NCBI GenBank assembly: GCA_014860005.1
Contig: JACZKP010000206.1
Location: 34,647-98,646, forward strand
Direction: 5' to 3'
DNA: 64,000 bases
Source: Verrucomicrobiota bacterium
Lineage (GTDB): Bacteria > Verrucomicrobiota > Verrucomicrobiae > Limisphaerales > UBA11358
Shown here: positions 9,155-18,037 of the stretch, piece by piece
Layout: the number at the start of each line of letters is the position of its first letter
Position numbering within the stretch: position 1 is the stretch's first letter
Position numbers and translations under genes: made by a program
The notes under the pieces: model-generated
The model's input: the letters and a program-made list of their open reading frames with translations, nothing else
What the model was told of the DNA's origin: nothing
Database searches by the model: none

Positions 9155-10009
9155 TTAGCGAAATACTTTACGAAGGTTTTTGACGAGATCCACGGGAGGC
9201 ACGAGATACCAGAGCAAACGGTTCGAAGTTGCTTCGGCGAGTTCCTTGGCCGCCTGCTGATTGAAGGGATTGGCCGTGGCAACGAGGACCGACTTGCTCA
9301 TGCGGTCGAACGGCAGCACGCACCAGCGCCGGCAGGTATCCGCCGGAAACGTGCGCGCCAGGTCGATGTCCAGATCATACTTGTCCAGTGGCAAATAGGC
9401 GACCCGGGTGCGGTCGGTGAGCAACTTGAGCGCGGTATCCGTTGCCAGCACGCCTTTGTCGGCCAGCACCTGAATGAATGGTTCATTGATGCCGTGCGGC
9501 GGGGCGGACAAATCGGGAGTGCTCCAACAGAGGTCAAAATCGCCGGCGGTGATGACTTTGCTTTCCACGAAAATCTTGTGCATGGACTTGCGCCCATCGT
9601 CAATATCCGTGGGCACCGGTTTGCCCATCAGCCGCTTGCCGCCCTTGCTGCCGGCATCCGACGACCTGCCGATGGCCGCCGGTTCGTTGAGCACCGGCTG
9701 CGAGCCGATGTTGTTGGCTTTGCTTTCGATCTCCATCAGCGCCTGCTGGACGTCCGGGTCTTCAGGCGACCGTTGGAGGATCGTTTCATACTCAAGAATC
9801 GCCGAGGAGAACTGGCCCATCTGCACGTAAGCCTCGGCAATCCGTTTGGAGGTGTTGATAAGATCGGTTTCCCGCCCCAGTTTGCTGTAAGCTTCCTTGA
9901 GGATCTCCAACGACTGATAATCGTGCGGTTGCGATTGAGTGATGACCTCAAACATCTCAATCGTCTGCGCCAACTGGGCTTCCTCGCCCGGATTCAATGT
10001 GCTTGTCAT
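9155..10009 (-). CDS. TPR plus MshEN-like domain protein, partner of the GspE/PilB ATPase
   Basis: The 284-residue product has an N-terminal TPR region (about 10-90, with AQTIEMFEVITQSQPHDYQ and AYVQMGQFSSAILEYETIL), a low-complexity linker (about 95-140) and a C-terminal domain. The C-terminal domain resembles the GspE N-domain/MshEN fold: GVLATDTALKLLTDRTRVAY, then ARTFPADTCRRWCVLPFD and VATANPFNQQAAKELAEAT. In GspE proteins this domain contacts the inner-membrane platform or binds c-di-GMP. No ATPase domain follows. Because it is the upstream gene of a two-gene operon with the motor ATPase, it probably docks or regulates the motor; this is inference. There are no membrane segments. Confidence 0.75.
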   Translation of the reverse strand: MTSTLNPGEEAQLAQTIEMFEVITQSQPHDYQSLEILKEAYSKLGRETDLINTSKRIAEAYVQMGQFSSAILEYETILQRSPEDPDVQQALMEIESKANNIGSQPVLNEPAAIGRSSDAGSKGGKRLMGKPVPTDIDDGRKSMHKIFVESKVITAGDFDLCWSTPDLSAPPHGINEPFIQVLADKGVLATDTALKLLTDRTRVAYLPLDKYDLDIDLARTFPADTCRRWCVLPFDRMSKSVLVATANPFNQQAAKELAEATSNRLLWYLVPPVDLVKNLRKVFR

Positions 10010-10249
10010 GTTGGATTACCGGCACCCGAACACCGGCCTGAATCTACAGAGGGTGCATCGGGGCGGCTTTCAGTCAGCAATCTGCCGGCCAATCTAGGCG
10101 TGCGCAACCGGGAAGGCAACCCCGCTTTCGCTGCGGTTTTCGCTGTGGAGTGGCGGCACCCAAATCCTCGTTCAAAGACACAACTGTCCAATTCTTGCGC
10201 GCCACGCCCAATGTGGGCAACCTGCGGTCGCATCGTGCCGCCGCCACCA

Positions 10250-10981
10250 ATGCCTGCAAAATCCACCGCCACCGAATTGATCAATGCCGCGAGGGATCTC
10301 TGCGTGGCCGTTGAGCGCCTGAAATTCACCGCCCCGGTCGCGTACGTTTACAATCCACTCGATTACGCGTGGACAGCACATGAAGCTTACCTGCGCGGCT
10401 TTGGCCGTCGCCCCAAGCGCGTTTTGTTTCTCGGCATGAATCCAGGTCCGTTCGGCATGGCGCAGACAGGCGTGCCCTTTGGCGAGGTAACCGCCGTGCG
10501 CGACTGGTTGGGCATAAACACCGCCATCAGTCAGCCGCCGTGCGAACATCCCAAGCGGCCCATTGAAGGTTTTGCGTGTCGGCGCTCGGAGATCAGCGGG
10601 CAGCGGCTCTGGGGGCTGTTTGCCCGGCGCTTTGGGAAGGCGGAACATTTTTTCCACGAGCACTTCGTCGTCAATTACTGCCCCTTGGTGTTTATGGGAA
10701 AGTCTGGGCGCAATCTCACGCCAGACAAACTGCCGGCGCGCCAGACCGCGCCGCTTTATGCTGCGTGTGATCATCATCTACGCCGGGTGGTGGGAATTTT
10801 GAAACCCGAATGGCTTATCGGGATCGGTGATTTCGCCGAAAAACGCGCCCGGCTGCTCTTCGGTTTTTCCGGGCTGAACATTGCTCGGATACTGCACCCC
10901 AGTCCTGCCAGTCCGGCGGCCAACCGTGATTGGGCGGGGACAGTCAGTCGGCAACTGGCTGAGGTGGGGGTGTGGAAGTGA
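10250..10981 (+). CDS. SMUG1-like single-strand-selective uracil-DNA glycosylase
   Basis: This enzyme excises uracil (and related lesions) from DNA to start base excision repair. The uracil-DNA glycosylase fold is marked by motif 1, [18 protein letters not shown] (61-78), which carries the catalytic Asn region, and motif 2, [11 protein letters not shown] (215-225), which carries the catalytic His. [10 protein letters not shown] (140-149) contains the conserved Asn-Tyr-Cys-Pro strand. Length 243 fits the SMUG1 family rather than the longer UDG families. The start is set at ATG 10250; an in-frame ATG at 10211 would add 13 residues. The frame stays open far upstream (to 9494), but that part is antisense to the previous gene and lacks SMUG features. 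Confidence 0.88.
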   Translation: MPAKSTATELINAARDLCVAVERLKFTAPVAYVYNPLDYAWTAHEAYLRGFGRRPKRVLFLGMNPGPFGMAQTGVPFGEVTAVRDWLGINTAISQPPCEHPKRPIEGFACRRSEISGQRLWGLFARRFGKAEHFFHEHFVVNYCPLVFMGKSGRNLTPDKLPARQTAPLYAACDHHLRRVVGILKPEWLIGIGDFAEKRARLLFGFSGLNIARILHPSPASPAANRDWAGTVSRQLAEVGVWK

Positions 10982-11087
10982 GAACATCGCCATCGTTTGC
11001 AGGCAACAATGGCATCAACGCAGGCGCTGGCTGAAACTGGTTGGAATCACGCTTTCCTCCGACACACGCATCGTGTTAACTGCGCGC

Positions 11088-11975
11088 GTGAAACAGAGCA
11101 CACTTTTCATGTGGATGGCCGTGGCCGGTTTCATTTTGCTGGCCACGCAGGCACAGGCGGCGGACAAGCCGCAAGGCAAGACCGGTCTTGGCAGGAGCTT
11201 CAAAGGTCCCATTGGCTTGCAGCTTTACAGCCTGCGTGACCAGTTCGCGAAGGACGTGCCGGGCACGCTGGCGCGGACGCGTGACTTTGGATTCCGTTAC
11301 GTGGAACTGGCGGGTACCTCCGGTCATCCGCCGGAAGAGTTCAAGAAGATGCTGGCCGCGCACGGTTTGAAACCGGTGGCGGGGCATTTTCCGTATGAGA
11401 AATTCCGCGATGATGTGGAGAGCATTGCGCGCGAGGCAAAGATTCTGGGTCTGAAATACGTCGGTTGCGCCTGGATTCCCCACCAAGGTGCGTTTGATGA
11501 AAAGCAATGTCGCGACGCCATTGCGGTGTTCAATCAGGCGGGCGCCGCACTGGCCAAGCACGGGTTGAAGTTTTTCTACCATATTCACGGCTATGAATTT
11601 CATCCCTACGGCAACGGCACGTTGTTTGATCTGATGATGGCGGAGACGAATCCCAAGCACGTGAGTTACGAAATGGACGTGGTGTGGGCCGTGTTTCCCG
11701 GACAGGATCCCGTCGCCTTGCTGAACAAGTACGGCAAGCGTTGGACGCTCATGCATCTCAAGGACCTGAAGCAAGGTGTGAAGACTGGCGCACTCACGGG
11801 TCACACGGACGTGGCCAACAATGTGCCACTTGGCGCGGGGCAGGTGGACTGGCCGTCGCTGCTACGCGCCGCGAAGAAGGCGGGCGTGAAGTATTACTTC
11901 ATCGAGGATGAAGCGCCGTCGGTGCTGGAGCAGATCCCGCAAAGTCTGCGCTACCTGGAACAGGTTAAATTCTGA
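11088..11975 (+). CDS. Exported sugar phosphate isomerase/epimerase-like TIM-barrel protein
   Basis: A signal peptide (GTG start at 11088, one Lys, core [17 protein letters not shown]) is followed by an AP-endonuclease-2/xylose-isomerase-like TIM barrel. Visible barrel elements are [72 protein letters not shown] and YYFIEDEAP. His and Glu/Asp residues at barrel-strand ends are in the usual metal-ligand places. Exported members of this family are common in Verrucomicrobia and Planctomycetes and are linked to polysaccharide breakdown; the substrate is unknown. An ATG at 11109 is possible but would leave the signal peptide without a positive charge. yebC follows after 7 bases. Confidence 0.8.
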   Translation: MKQSTLFMWMAVAGFILLATQAQAADKPQGKTGLGRSFKGPIGLQLYSLRDQFAKDVPGTLARTRDFGFRYVELAGTSGHPPEEFKKMLAAHGLKPVAGHFPYEKFRDDVESIAREAKILGLKYVGCAWIPHQGAFDEKQCRDAIAVFNQAGAALAKHGLKFFYHIHGYEFHPYGNGTLFDLMMAETNPKHVSYEMDVVWAVFPGQDPVALLNKYGKRWTLMHLKDLKQGVKTGALTGHTDVANNVPLGAGQVDWPSLLRAAKKAGVKYYFIEDEAPSVLEQIPQSLRYLEQVKF

Positions 11976-11982
11976 TTCAGCC

Positions 11983-12726
11983 ATGGCCGGCCACAGCAAA
12001 TGGGCGAAGGTCAAACACTTCAAAGGTGCGATTGACGCGAAGCGGGGGAAGATTTTTTCCAAGTTGAGCCGCGAGATTACCATTGCGGTCAAACTGGCGG
12101 GTGGCGACCCCGCGATGAATCCGCGTCTGCGCATGGTACTGCTCAAATGCCGCGGGGCGAACATGCCCAACGACAACATCGAGCGCGCCATCAAGAAGGG
12201 TCTCGGCGGCGGCGAAGGCGCGAGCTTCGAGGATTTGACTTACGAGATTTACGATCCGAACGGTGTGGCGCTGCTTGTGGAAGTCAGCACGGACAATCGC
12301 AATCGCACCGCGGCGGAGATCCGCAGCATCGCGACGAAGAGCGGCGGCTCGATTGCCACGCCGGGTTCGGTCAGCCGTTTGTTTCAACGCAAAGGACAAA
12401 TCATCGTGCCGCGCGAAGCAGCGGAGGAGGATGCGCTGATGGAACTGGCGCTGGAAGCCGGCGCAGAGGATTTTAAGGCGGAGACGCAGGGCTATGAAAT
12501 TCTCACCGAACCGGCGCAATTCGAGGCGGTTCACAAACAACTCGAAGTGAAAGGCATCAAGTGCGATGCGGCGGCAGTCACGTCCCTGTCCACGGTGACA
12601 GTGCCATTGACCGGGGAATCCAACATGGCGGCAGTGAACCGCCTGATCGAGGCGTTGGAGGAACACGACGACGTGAAGGAAGTGTATTCCAACGCGGAGT
12701 TTGCCGACGCAGGAGTGAACGCTTGA
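11983..12726 (+). CDS. yebC: YebC/PmpR family translation or transcription factor
   Basis: The 247-residue protein starts with the family hallmark MAGHSKWAKVKHFKGAIDAK, then GKIFSKLSREI, NMPNDNIERAIKKG (about 65-78) and YDPNGVALLVEV. The acidic C-terminal domain ends in the VNRLIEALEEHDDVKEVYSN motif. YebC proteins have been described as DNA-binding regulators and, more recently, as factors that help ribosomes through difficult peptide motifs. All three domains are present at full length. The ATG at 11983 is fixed by the conserved MAGHSKW start. It is probably co-transcribed with the upstream isomerase and perhaps with the MMPL exporter 72 bases downstream. Confidence 0.93.
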   Translation: MAGHSKWAKVKHFKGAIDAKRGKIFSKLSREITIAVKLAGGDPAMNPRLRMVLLKCRGANMPNDNIERAIKKGLGGGEGASFEDLTYEIYDPNGVALLVEVSTDNRNRTAAEIRSIATKSGGSIATPGSVSRLFQRKGQIIVPREAAEEDALMELALEAGAEDFKAETQGYEILTEPAQFEAVHKQLEVKGIKCDAAAVTSLSTVTVPLTGESNMAAVNRLIEALEEHDDVKEVYSNAEFADAGVNA

Positions 12727-12798
12727 GAACCGGGCGATTCTGATGAAGTGCTGGCTTTTATCATTTGACGGAGCGGCAACCAGGCCGGTGCGTCGAAC

Positions 12799-15546
12799 AT
12801 GAAGACGCTGGACGCTGATTCTCTGCTGCCACGCTTGCTCGCCCGTCTGGCGCGAGCCGTTTACCGGTATCCGCGCTGGTTCTTCTATCCACAGGCGGTG
12901 TTGTTCGTGGTGTGCGTGTTTTACGCCTTGCCCAAGCCGCTTGGTTATCTGGAGTTCGACACGGATCGGAACAATCTGGTTGGCCCGAACCAGAAGTACC
13001 ACCAGAACTTTCTTCGCTTCAAAGATGAATTCCCGGCTCAGGACGATCTGGTCGTCGTCGTCGAGAGTGAAGATCCGGAGAAGAACCGACAGTTTGTCGA
13101 GCGGCTGGGCGCCAAACTGGAGGCCGAAACCAATCTCTTTCGCGACGTGTTCTACAAGGGCGACCTGAGAATGATGGGTCGCAAGGCGCTGCTGTTTGTC
13201 CCGGAAAACGACCTGGCTGTTTTGCAGCAGACTCTGCGGGACTCCCGGCCATTCATCGAGCAGTTTACCCACGCGACCAATCTGACTTCGCTCTTTGATC
13301 TGGTGAATACACAGTTTCGCGCCGCCCGGCGCGAGGGACCGGTCGAAACTGAATCATTGATCAAGGCGCTGCTCGCGCTGGAGCGCATCGTGCATCAGGC
13401 CGCCTTAGGCCTGGCCCGGCCCGGCGTGCCGCCATCGCCGGGCGTGACGGCCCTGTTCGATGCCGGCCAGGAGTCGGCGCAGAAGGAGTACATCACCTTC
13501 AACGATGGGCAAATGTATCTCGTCTCGGCGCACGCGCCGCGCGCAGAATTGAACACCGCCGCGGTGGAGCGTATGCGGGAATTGCTGGAGCAGACCCGGG
13601 GCGAAGTGCCCGGCCTCAACGTCGGCTTGACGGGCGAACCGGTGCTGGAACATGACGAAATGCTTCAATCCCAGCAGGACACGACGCTGGCAAGCATCGT
13701 GGCGCTCGGACTCTGCGCCCTGATTTTCATTTATGGCTATCAGGAAAGTGGTCGTCCGATCAAGGCGACCATCTGCCTGATTGTCGGCCTGGCCTACACG
13801 CTGGCATTTGCCACCGCCACGGTCGGGCATTTGAACATTCTGACCATCACCTTTGTGCCGATGCTCATCGGGTTGTGCATTGATTTCGGAGTGCATCTGG
13901 TGACGCGTTACGAGGAGGAATTGCGTCACGGTCGCAGTGAAGAGGAAGCGCTGACCACGGCGATGGTGTTTACGGGTCAGGGCATCTTCACGGGGGCGTT
14001 CACCACGGCGGGGGCGTTTCTGGCCATGACGCTTACCAATTTCCGGGGCATCCAGGAGATGGGCGTGATCTGCGGCGGGGGCCTGTTGATTTGTCTGCTG
14101 CCGATGATGACCCTGCTGCCGGTGCTCTTGCTGCGAGGACGGCAGAATGTCATTGACCATCAAATCGGGGACCAACCCAACGTCCGCGCCCGCATTGAGC
14201 GGCTTTGGCTGCGCCGGCCGGGGTTCGTCACAGTGCTGTGCCTGATTTCTTGCGGGCTGGCGTTGACGCAGTTCCCCAAAGTGCGGTTCGATTACAACCT
14301 GCTCAACATGCAGAGCGCCGGCTTGCCGGCGGTGGAGTTTGAAATGAAGCTCATCCACGCAACCAGTGCCACGCCGCGCTCGGTATTGTTCGGTGCGGTG
14401 GTGGCGGATTCACTGGCGGAAGCGGTGGCGCTGGAGGAGAAACTCAAAACCCTGCCGGCGGTGGCTGGCGTGGACTCCATCAGCCTGGTGTTGATAGAAG
14501 ATCCAAGCAGCAAACTCGCATTGATCGGTGAAATCAAAAACGAGCTCGCCGATTTAAGTTTCCCTCAGCCGGATGTCCGTCCCGTCAACGTGCCAGAATT
14601 AAGCCTTTCGCTCTATTCGTTGGGGGGTTATTTGGGTGCGGCGCTCGCCGCCGTGCCGGAGGAGGAAACCACGCCTATCGTGCAACTCCAATCCTTGCGC
14701 GAGGCAGTCGAAAGTCTTCGGAAAGACATGCTGCAACTGCCGGACAGTGCGACCAAGCTGGCAGCTTTTCAGCGCGCCTTGTTCAGCGACGTGAGGGCCA
14801 CATTTGAGGCTTTGCGCAATCAGGACAATAGTGAGCGACTTCGGGTGGAGGATCTTCCACCCGCGCTCCGCAACCGGTTCATAGGGACCACCGGAAAGTT
14901 TCTGCTGCAGGTCTATCCACAGAACGACATCTGGCAGCGAGAGAATCAGCGGGAGTTTATTCGTGAACTGCGGGAGGCGCTGGACCCGCACGGGACGAAC
15001 CATCCCATGATCACCGGAACACCCGTCCAACTTTACGAATACACTTCATTGTTGAAGAGCAGCTACGAGCAGGCAGCCCTGTATGCCTTGCTGGCGATCA
15101 TGCTTTTGGTGTTCATTCATTTTCGCAGCGTGGCTTCGGTGCTTCTGGCGTTGGTGCCGGTGGCGGTTGGCGCGATCTGGCTTGGCGGGCTGATGGGGCT
15201 CGGAAACATCCCGCTAAATCCAGCCAACATCATGACGCTGCCCCTGGCCATTGGCATCGGGGTTACGAACGGGATTCACATCCTTAATCGGTTTGCTGAG
15301 GAGCAGCAACCCGGCATTCTGGCCAAGAGTACCGGCAAGGCGGTGTTGGTGTCGGGGTTGACGACCATCGCCGGTTTCGGGAGTCTGGTTCTCGCCGAAC
15401 ATCAGGGGATCCAAAGTCTCGGTTATGTAATGGCCATGGCGGTGGCGACGTGCATGATTGCCGGGTTGACGTTTCTTCCTGCCTTGCTGAATCTGATGTC
15501 GCGGCGTGGACTCCCGACAAAACAACCCAGTGCCGACAATGCATGA
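12799..15546 (+). CDS. MMPL/RND-superfamily exporter, HpnN-like
   Basis: This is a 915-residue inner-membrane exporter with the classic duplicated RND layout. TM1 is near 28-48, followed by a large periplasmic loop (about 50-290). A five-helix bundle follows with AFATATVGHLNILTITF and LIGLCIDFGVHLVTRYEEE (about 340-375). TM7 is near 475-495, a second periplasmic loop runs from about 500 to 755, and the second five-helix bundle has NIMTLPLAIGIGVTNGIHIL. The G-x-x-x-D-F-G-V-H motif carries the proton-relay Asp of the first half; in the second half the matching place reads GIGVTNGIH, with Asn instead of Asp. The size fits hopanoid exporter HpnN and related MMPL proteins. The MCE operon downstream supports a lipid-export role; the substrate is inferred only. 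Confidence 0.8.
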   Translation: MKTLDADSLLPRLLARLARAVYRYPRWFFYPQAVLFVVCVFYALPKPLGYLEFDTDRNNLVGPNQKYHQNFLRFKDEFPAQDDLVVVVESEDPEKNRQFVERLGAKLEAETNLFRDVFYKGDLRMMGRKALLFVPENDLAVLQQTLRDSRPFIEQFTHATNLTSLFDLVNTQFRAARREGPVETESLIKALLALERIVHQAALGLARPGVPPSPGVTALFDAGQESAQKEYITFNDGQMYLVSAHAPRAELNTAAVERMRELLEQTRGEVPGLNVGLTGEPVLEHDEMLQSQQDTTLASIVALGLCALIFIYGYQESGRPIKATICLIVGLAYTLAFATATVGHLNILTITFVPMLIGLCIDFGVHLVTRYEEELRHGRSEEEALTTAMVFTGQGIFTGAFTTAGAFLAMTLTNFRGIQEMGVICGGGLLICLLPMMTLLPVLLLRGRQNVIDHQIGDQPNVRARIERLWLRRPGFVTVLCLISCGLALTQFPKVRFDYNLLNMQSAGLPAVEFEMKLIHATSATPRSVLFGAVVADSLAEAVALEEKLKTLPAVAGVDSISLVLIEDPSSKLALIGEIKNELADLSFPQPDVRPVNVPELSLSLYSLGGYLGAALAAVPEEETTPIVQLQSLREAVESLRKDMLQLPDSATKLAAFQRALFSDVRATFEALRNQDNSERLRVEDLPPALRNRFIGTTGKFLLQVYPQNDIWQRENQREFIRELREALDPHGTNHPMITGTPVQLYEYTSLLKSSYEQAALYALLAIMLLVFIHFRSVASVLLALVPVAVGAIWLGGLMGLGNIPLNPANIMTLPLAIGIGVTNGIHILNRFAEEQQPGILAKSTGKAVLVSGLTTIAGFGSLVLAEHQGIQSLGYVMAMAVATCMIAGLTFLPALLNLMSRRGLPTKQPSADNA

Positions 15547-15697
15547 TCGACACTGGGTCGGGAGGAACCGAGGTGAAAACCTCAAGTACGAGAGGAATGT
15601 AATTGAACCTTTATCAAAGTCAAACCCTATGTTTAGGGTGTCCCACAGTCGTTCATTTGCCTTCGATAACGTTACCGCGCCAAAGGATTAGCCCCTC

Positions 15698-17281
15698 GTG
15701 ATCTCACTTCGACATGGTTCCTATCCCGATGATTTGAGGCCGGAATTCCTGCTGGTTTCAATCCGCTGGTTGCTGTTCGCTGCGGCACTGTTGGCCTGTA
15801 GCTCTGAGGTCAGGGTTTCTGGCAATGAACTCTGGAACGCCGGATTCTTGTACGATCATTTTCCCCTGACAAAGGAAGCCGGTTGGCGCACCGAAGCAAT
15901 CGGCCCGCTGTTCTACCATCAAATGCGTGAGGCGGATCGGATGGTGGCTCTGCCGCCATTGTTTTCTGATACGCGCGGGGTGGAAACTGATTTTCACGAG
16001 TTTGACCTTCTCTACCCGTTGATGACGTACGACCGTTTCGGCAGCGAGTATCGCTGGCAGTTATTCCAGGTCCTGAGTATTGCAGGTGGCCAGACGCAGG
16101 ACGAGATTGCCAAATCCCGGTTCACGGTGTTCCCCATCTACTTCCAGCAACGTTCACCCGATCCGGCGCTGAATTACACGGCGCTGCTGCCGGTCTATGG
16201 GCATCTCAAGAACCGACTGTTTCGCAGCGAAATTGATTTCGTGCTCTGGCCGCTCTATGTGAAGTCGGTCCGGCGCACGGCGGCCAGTCCGCTCCCGGAC
16301 GCAATGGCCGCCGCACTTTCCGGCCAATTCCTGAACCCCCAACCGGGAGACGTCACTACTTACAACTACTTATATCCCATTTTTCACCTGCGCTATGGCG
16401 ACGGATTGAAAGGGTGGCAGTTCTGGCCGCTGGTGGGCCATGAGCACAAGGAGGTGACCACTTTTACGAACACATGGGGCGACGAACAAATGATTCCAGG
16501 CCACGACAAGTGGCTGGCGCTCTGGCCGCTGTTCGCGCATCAAGAGCGCGGAATTGGCACGGATAACCCGGAGCGGCAGCAGTTCTTGCTGCCCTTCTAC
16601 AATTACCTCCGTTCTCCGCGCCGCGATTTCACCTCCTACCTCTGGCCGTTTGGCCTGACCATCACTGAGGACCGGGAGAAAAAATACCGCGAAGTCGGTG
16701 CGCCGTGGCCATTCATCGTGTTCGCCCGCGGCGAAGGGAAGACCGTTTCGCGAGTCTGGCCCTTCTTCAGCCAGGCGCAGACCGACTCGCTGCAAAGCGA
16801 TTTCTTCCTGTGGCCATTGTACAAATACAACCGCCGGCACGTCGGCGCATGGGATCGCGACCGCACCCGCATTTTGTTCATCCTTTTCTCCGACGTAAAC
16901 GAGCAAAACTTTGAAACGGGCAGAACGCGCCAGCGCACCGACCTGTGGCCGCTCTTCATCTGGCAGCAGGAATTTGACGGCAGCCGCCGCCTGCAAATTC
17001 TCGCCCCCCTCGAACCCGTTCTGCCCAACCGCAAGAGCATTGAACGCAATTGGTCGCCGCTTTGGTCGCTGTGGCGCGCGGAGCAGAATCCGCAAGCCGG
17101 TACCGCCAGCCAGTCGCTGCTGTGGAATCTCTACCGTCGCGAATCCACTCCCGCGACCAGAAAGTGCTCGCTCCTTTTCGGGCTTTTCCAGTATGAATCC
17201 AACGTAGCAACCCGGCGCTGGCGCGTGTTCTATGTTCCTTTCGGCAGCCAGAAGCAAGCACCGCTGGCCGGCGCGGATTAA
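15698..17281 (+). CDS. Putative lipoprotein or outer-membrane protein with W-P-[LF]-[FY] repeats
   Basis: The 527-residue protein has no family I recognise. A hydrophobic segment ends in LLAC (C34), a possible lipobox, although the n-region before it is long; a later TTG start would shorten it. The body is a succession of aromatic strands with a recurring motif: LWPLYVKS, FWPLVGHEH, LWPLFAHQE, LWPFGLTI, PWPFIVFAR, VWPFFSQAQ, LWPLYKYNR, LWPLFIWQQ and LWNLYRRES, spaced roughly 25-60 residues. Alternating aromatic and polar strands with charged turns suggest a beta-barrel or large beta-sheet protein. It starts with GTG and lies 18 bases before the MlaE gene, so it probably belongs to the same operon and may be its outer-membrane partner (inference). 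Confidence 0.55.
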   Translation: MISLRHGSYPDDLRPEFLLVSIRWLLFAAALLACSSEVRVSGNELWNAGFLYDHFPLTKEAGWRTEAIGPLFYHQMREADRMVALPPLFSDTRGVETDFHEFDLLYPLMTYDRFGSEYRWQLFQVLSIAGGQTQDEIAKSRFTVFPIYFQQRSPDPALNYTALLPVYGHLKNRLFRSEIDFVLWPLYVKSVRRTAASPLPDAMAAALSGQFLNPQPGDVTTYNYLYPIFHLRYGDGLKGWQFWPLVGHEHKEVTTFTNTWGDEQMIPGHDKWLALWPLFAHQERGIGTDNPERQQFLLPFYNYLRSPRRDFTSYLWPFGLTITEDREKKYREVGAPWPFIVFARGEGKTVSRVWPFFSQAQTDSLQSDFFLWPLYKYNRRHVGAWDRDRTRILFILFSDVNEQNFETGRTRQRTDLWPLFIWQQEFDGSRRLQILAPLEPVLPNRKSIERNWSPLWSLWRAEQNPQAGTASQSLLWNLYRRESTPATRKCSLLFGLFQYESNVATRRWRVFYVPFGSQKQAPLAGAD

Positions 17282-17299
17282 AGTTGGCTGCAAGGCGAT

Positions 17300-18037
17300 A
17301 TGTTTCAAAACATCGGAGAAATGGTTTTGCTCTTCTGGCGCACGTTGCTGGCGTTGCCGCTGACGTGGCGCCAGCGGCAGAAGGTGTTTGACCAGTTTTT
17401 CGAGATTGGCAACGCCAGCTTGCTCATGGTGTGCGTGCTTTCGTTCTTCATCGGTGGTGTGCTGGCGCTGCAAACCGGTCCTGTGCTCGTCGAACGCGGT
17501 CTGGCCGGGGCCGTGGGCGGCCTGGTCGGGATTTCCATGGCCAAGGAATTGGCCCCGGTGATGATGGCCATCCTCATCGCCGGCCGCATCGGGTCCGCCA
17601 TGGCGGCGGAAATCGGTTCCATGCGCGTGTATCAGGAGATTGACGCGCTGCGGACCATGAACATCAACCCGGTCCACTATCTCGTGCTACCGCGCGTTGT
17701 AGCCATCGCCTTCGCGTTGCCCATGCTCGTGGTGTTCGCCATCCTGGTGGGCTGGCTGGGCGGCGCGCTGGTGGCGTTTGCCAACGAGCGCATCGTGGTT
17801 TCGTTTGGCGCGTTTTTTGGCAACTTGAGCGAAGTCGTGGATGCCGCGGATGTGGCCAACGGCGTGTTCAAGGCGTTCTGTTTCGCGCTCATCGTAGGCG
17901 TGGTTTCGTGTCATCAGGGCCTGGTGACTATCGGCGGACCGCGCGGAATTGGCCGCTCCGTCACCAAGGCAGTCGTCAATTCCATCGTCCTGATCGTGAT
18001 TTTTGACTACGTCTTGACCAGCATTTTACTGAGGTAA
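17300..18037 (+). CDS. mlaE: MlaE-type ABC transporter permease
   Basis: This is the inner-membrane permease of an MCE lipid-transport system. The 245-residue protein has the MlaE fold: an amphipathic interfacial helix (QKVFDQFFEIGNASLLMV), then five or six membrane segments, with the family block MAAEIGSMRVYQEIDALRTM (about 94-113) and NPVHYLVLPRVVAI. The terminal helix is SIVLIVIFDYVLTSILL. The stop codon overlaps the MlaF start (TAATG at 18035-18039), indicating translational coupling. Symbol given by family, not by proven orthology. Confidence 0.9.
   Translation: MFQNIGEMVLLFWRTLLALPLTWRQRQKVFDQFFEIGNASLLMVCVLSFFIGGVLALQTGPVLVERGLAGAVGGLVGISMAKELAPVMMAILIAGRIGSAMAAEIGSMRVYQEIDALRTMNINPVHYLVLPRVVAIAFALPMLVVFAILVGWLGGALVAFANERIVVSFGAFFGNLSEVVDAADVANGVFKAFCFALIVGVVSCHQGLVTIGGPRGIGRSVTKAVVNSIVLIVIFDYVLTSILLR

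Noticed and set aside
9494..10249. The open frame of the SMUG1-like gene extends about 250 codons upstream of the chosen start.
   Set aside because: This part is antisense to the TPR-MshEN gene (to 10009) and then spans non-coding DNA; the SMUG motifs begin after 10250, and family members are about 240 residues.
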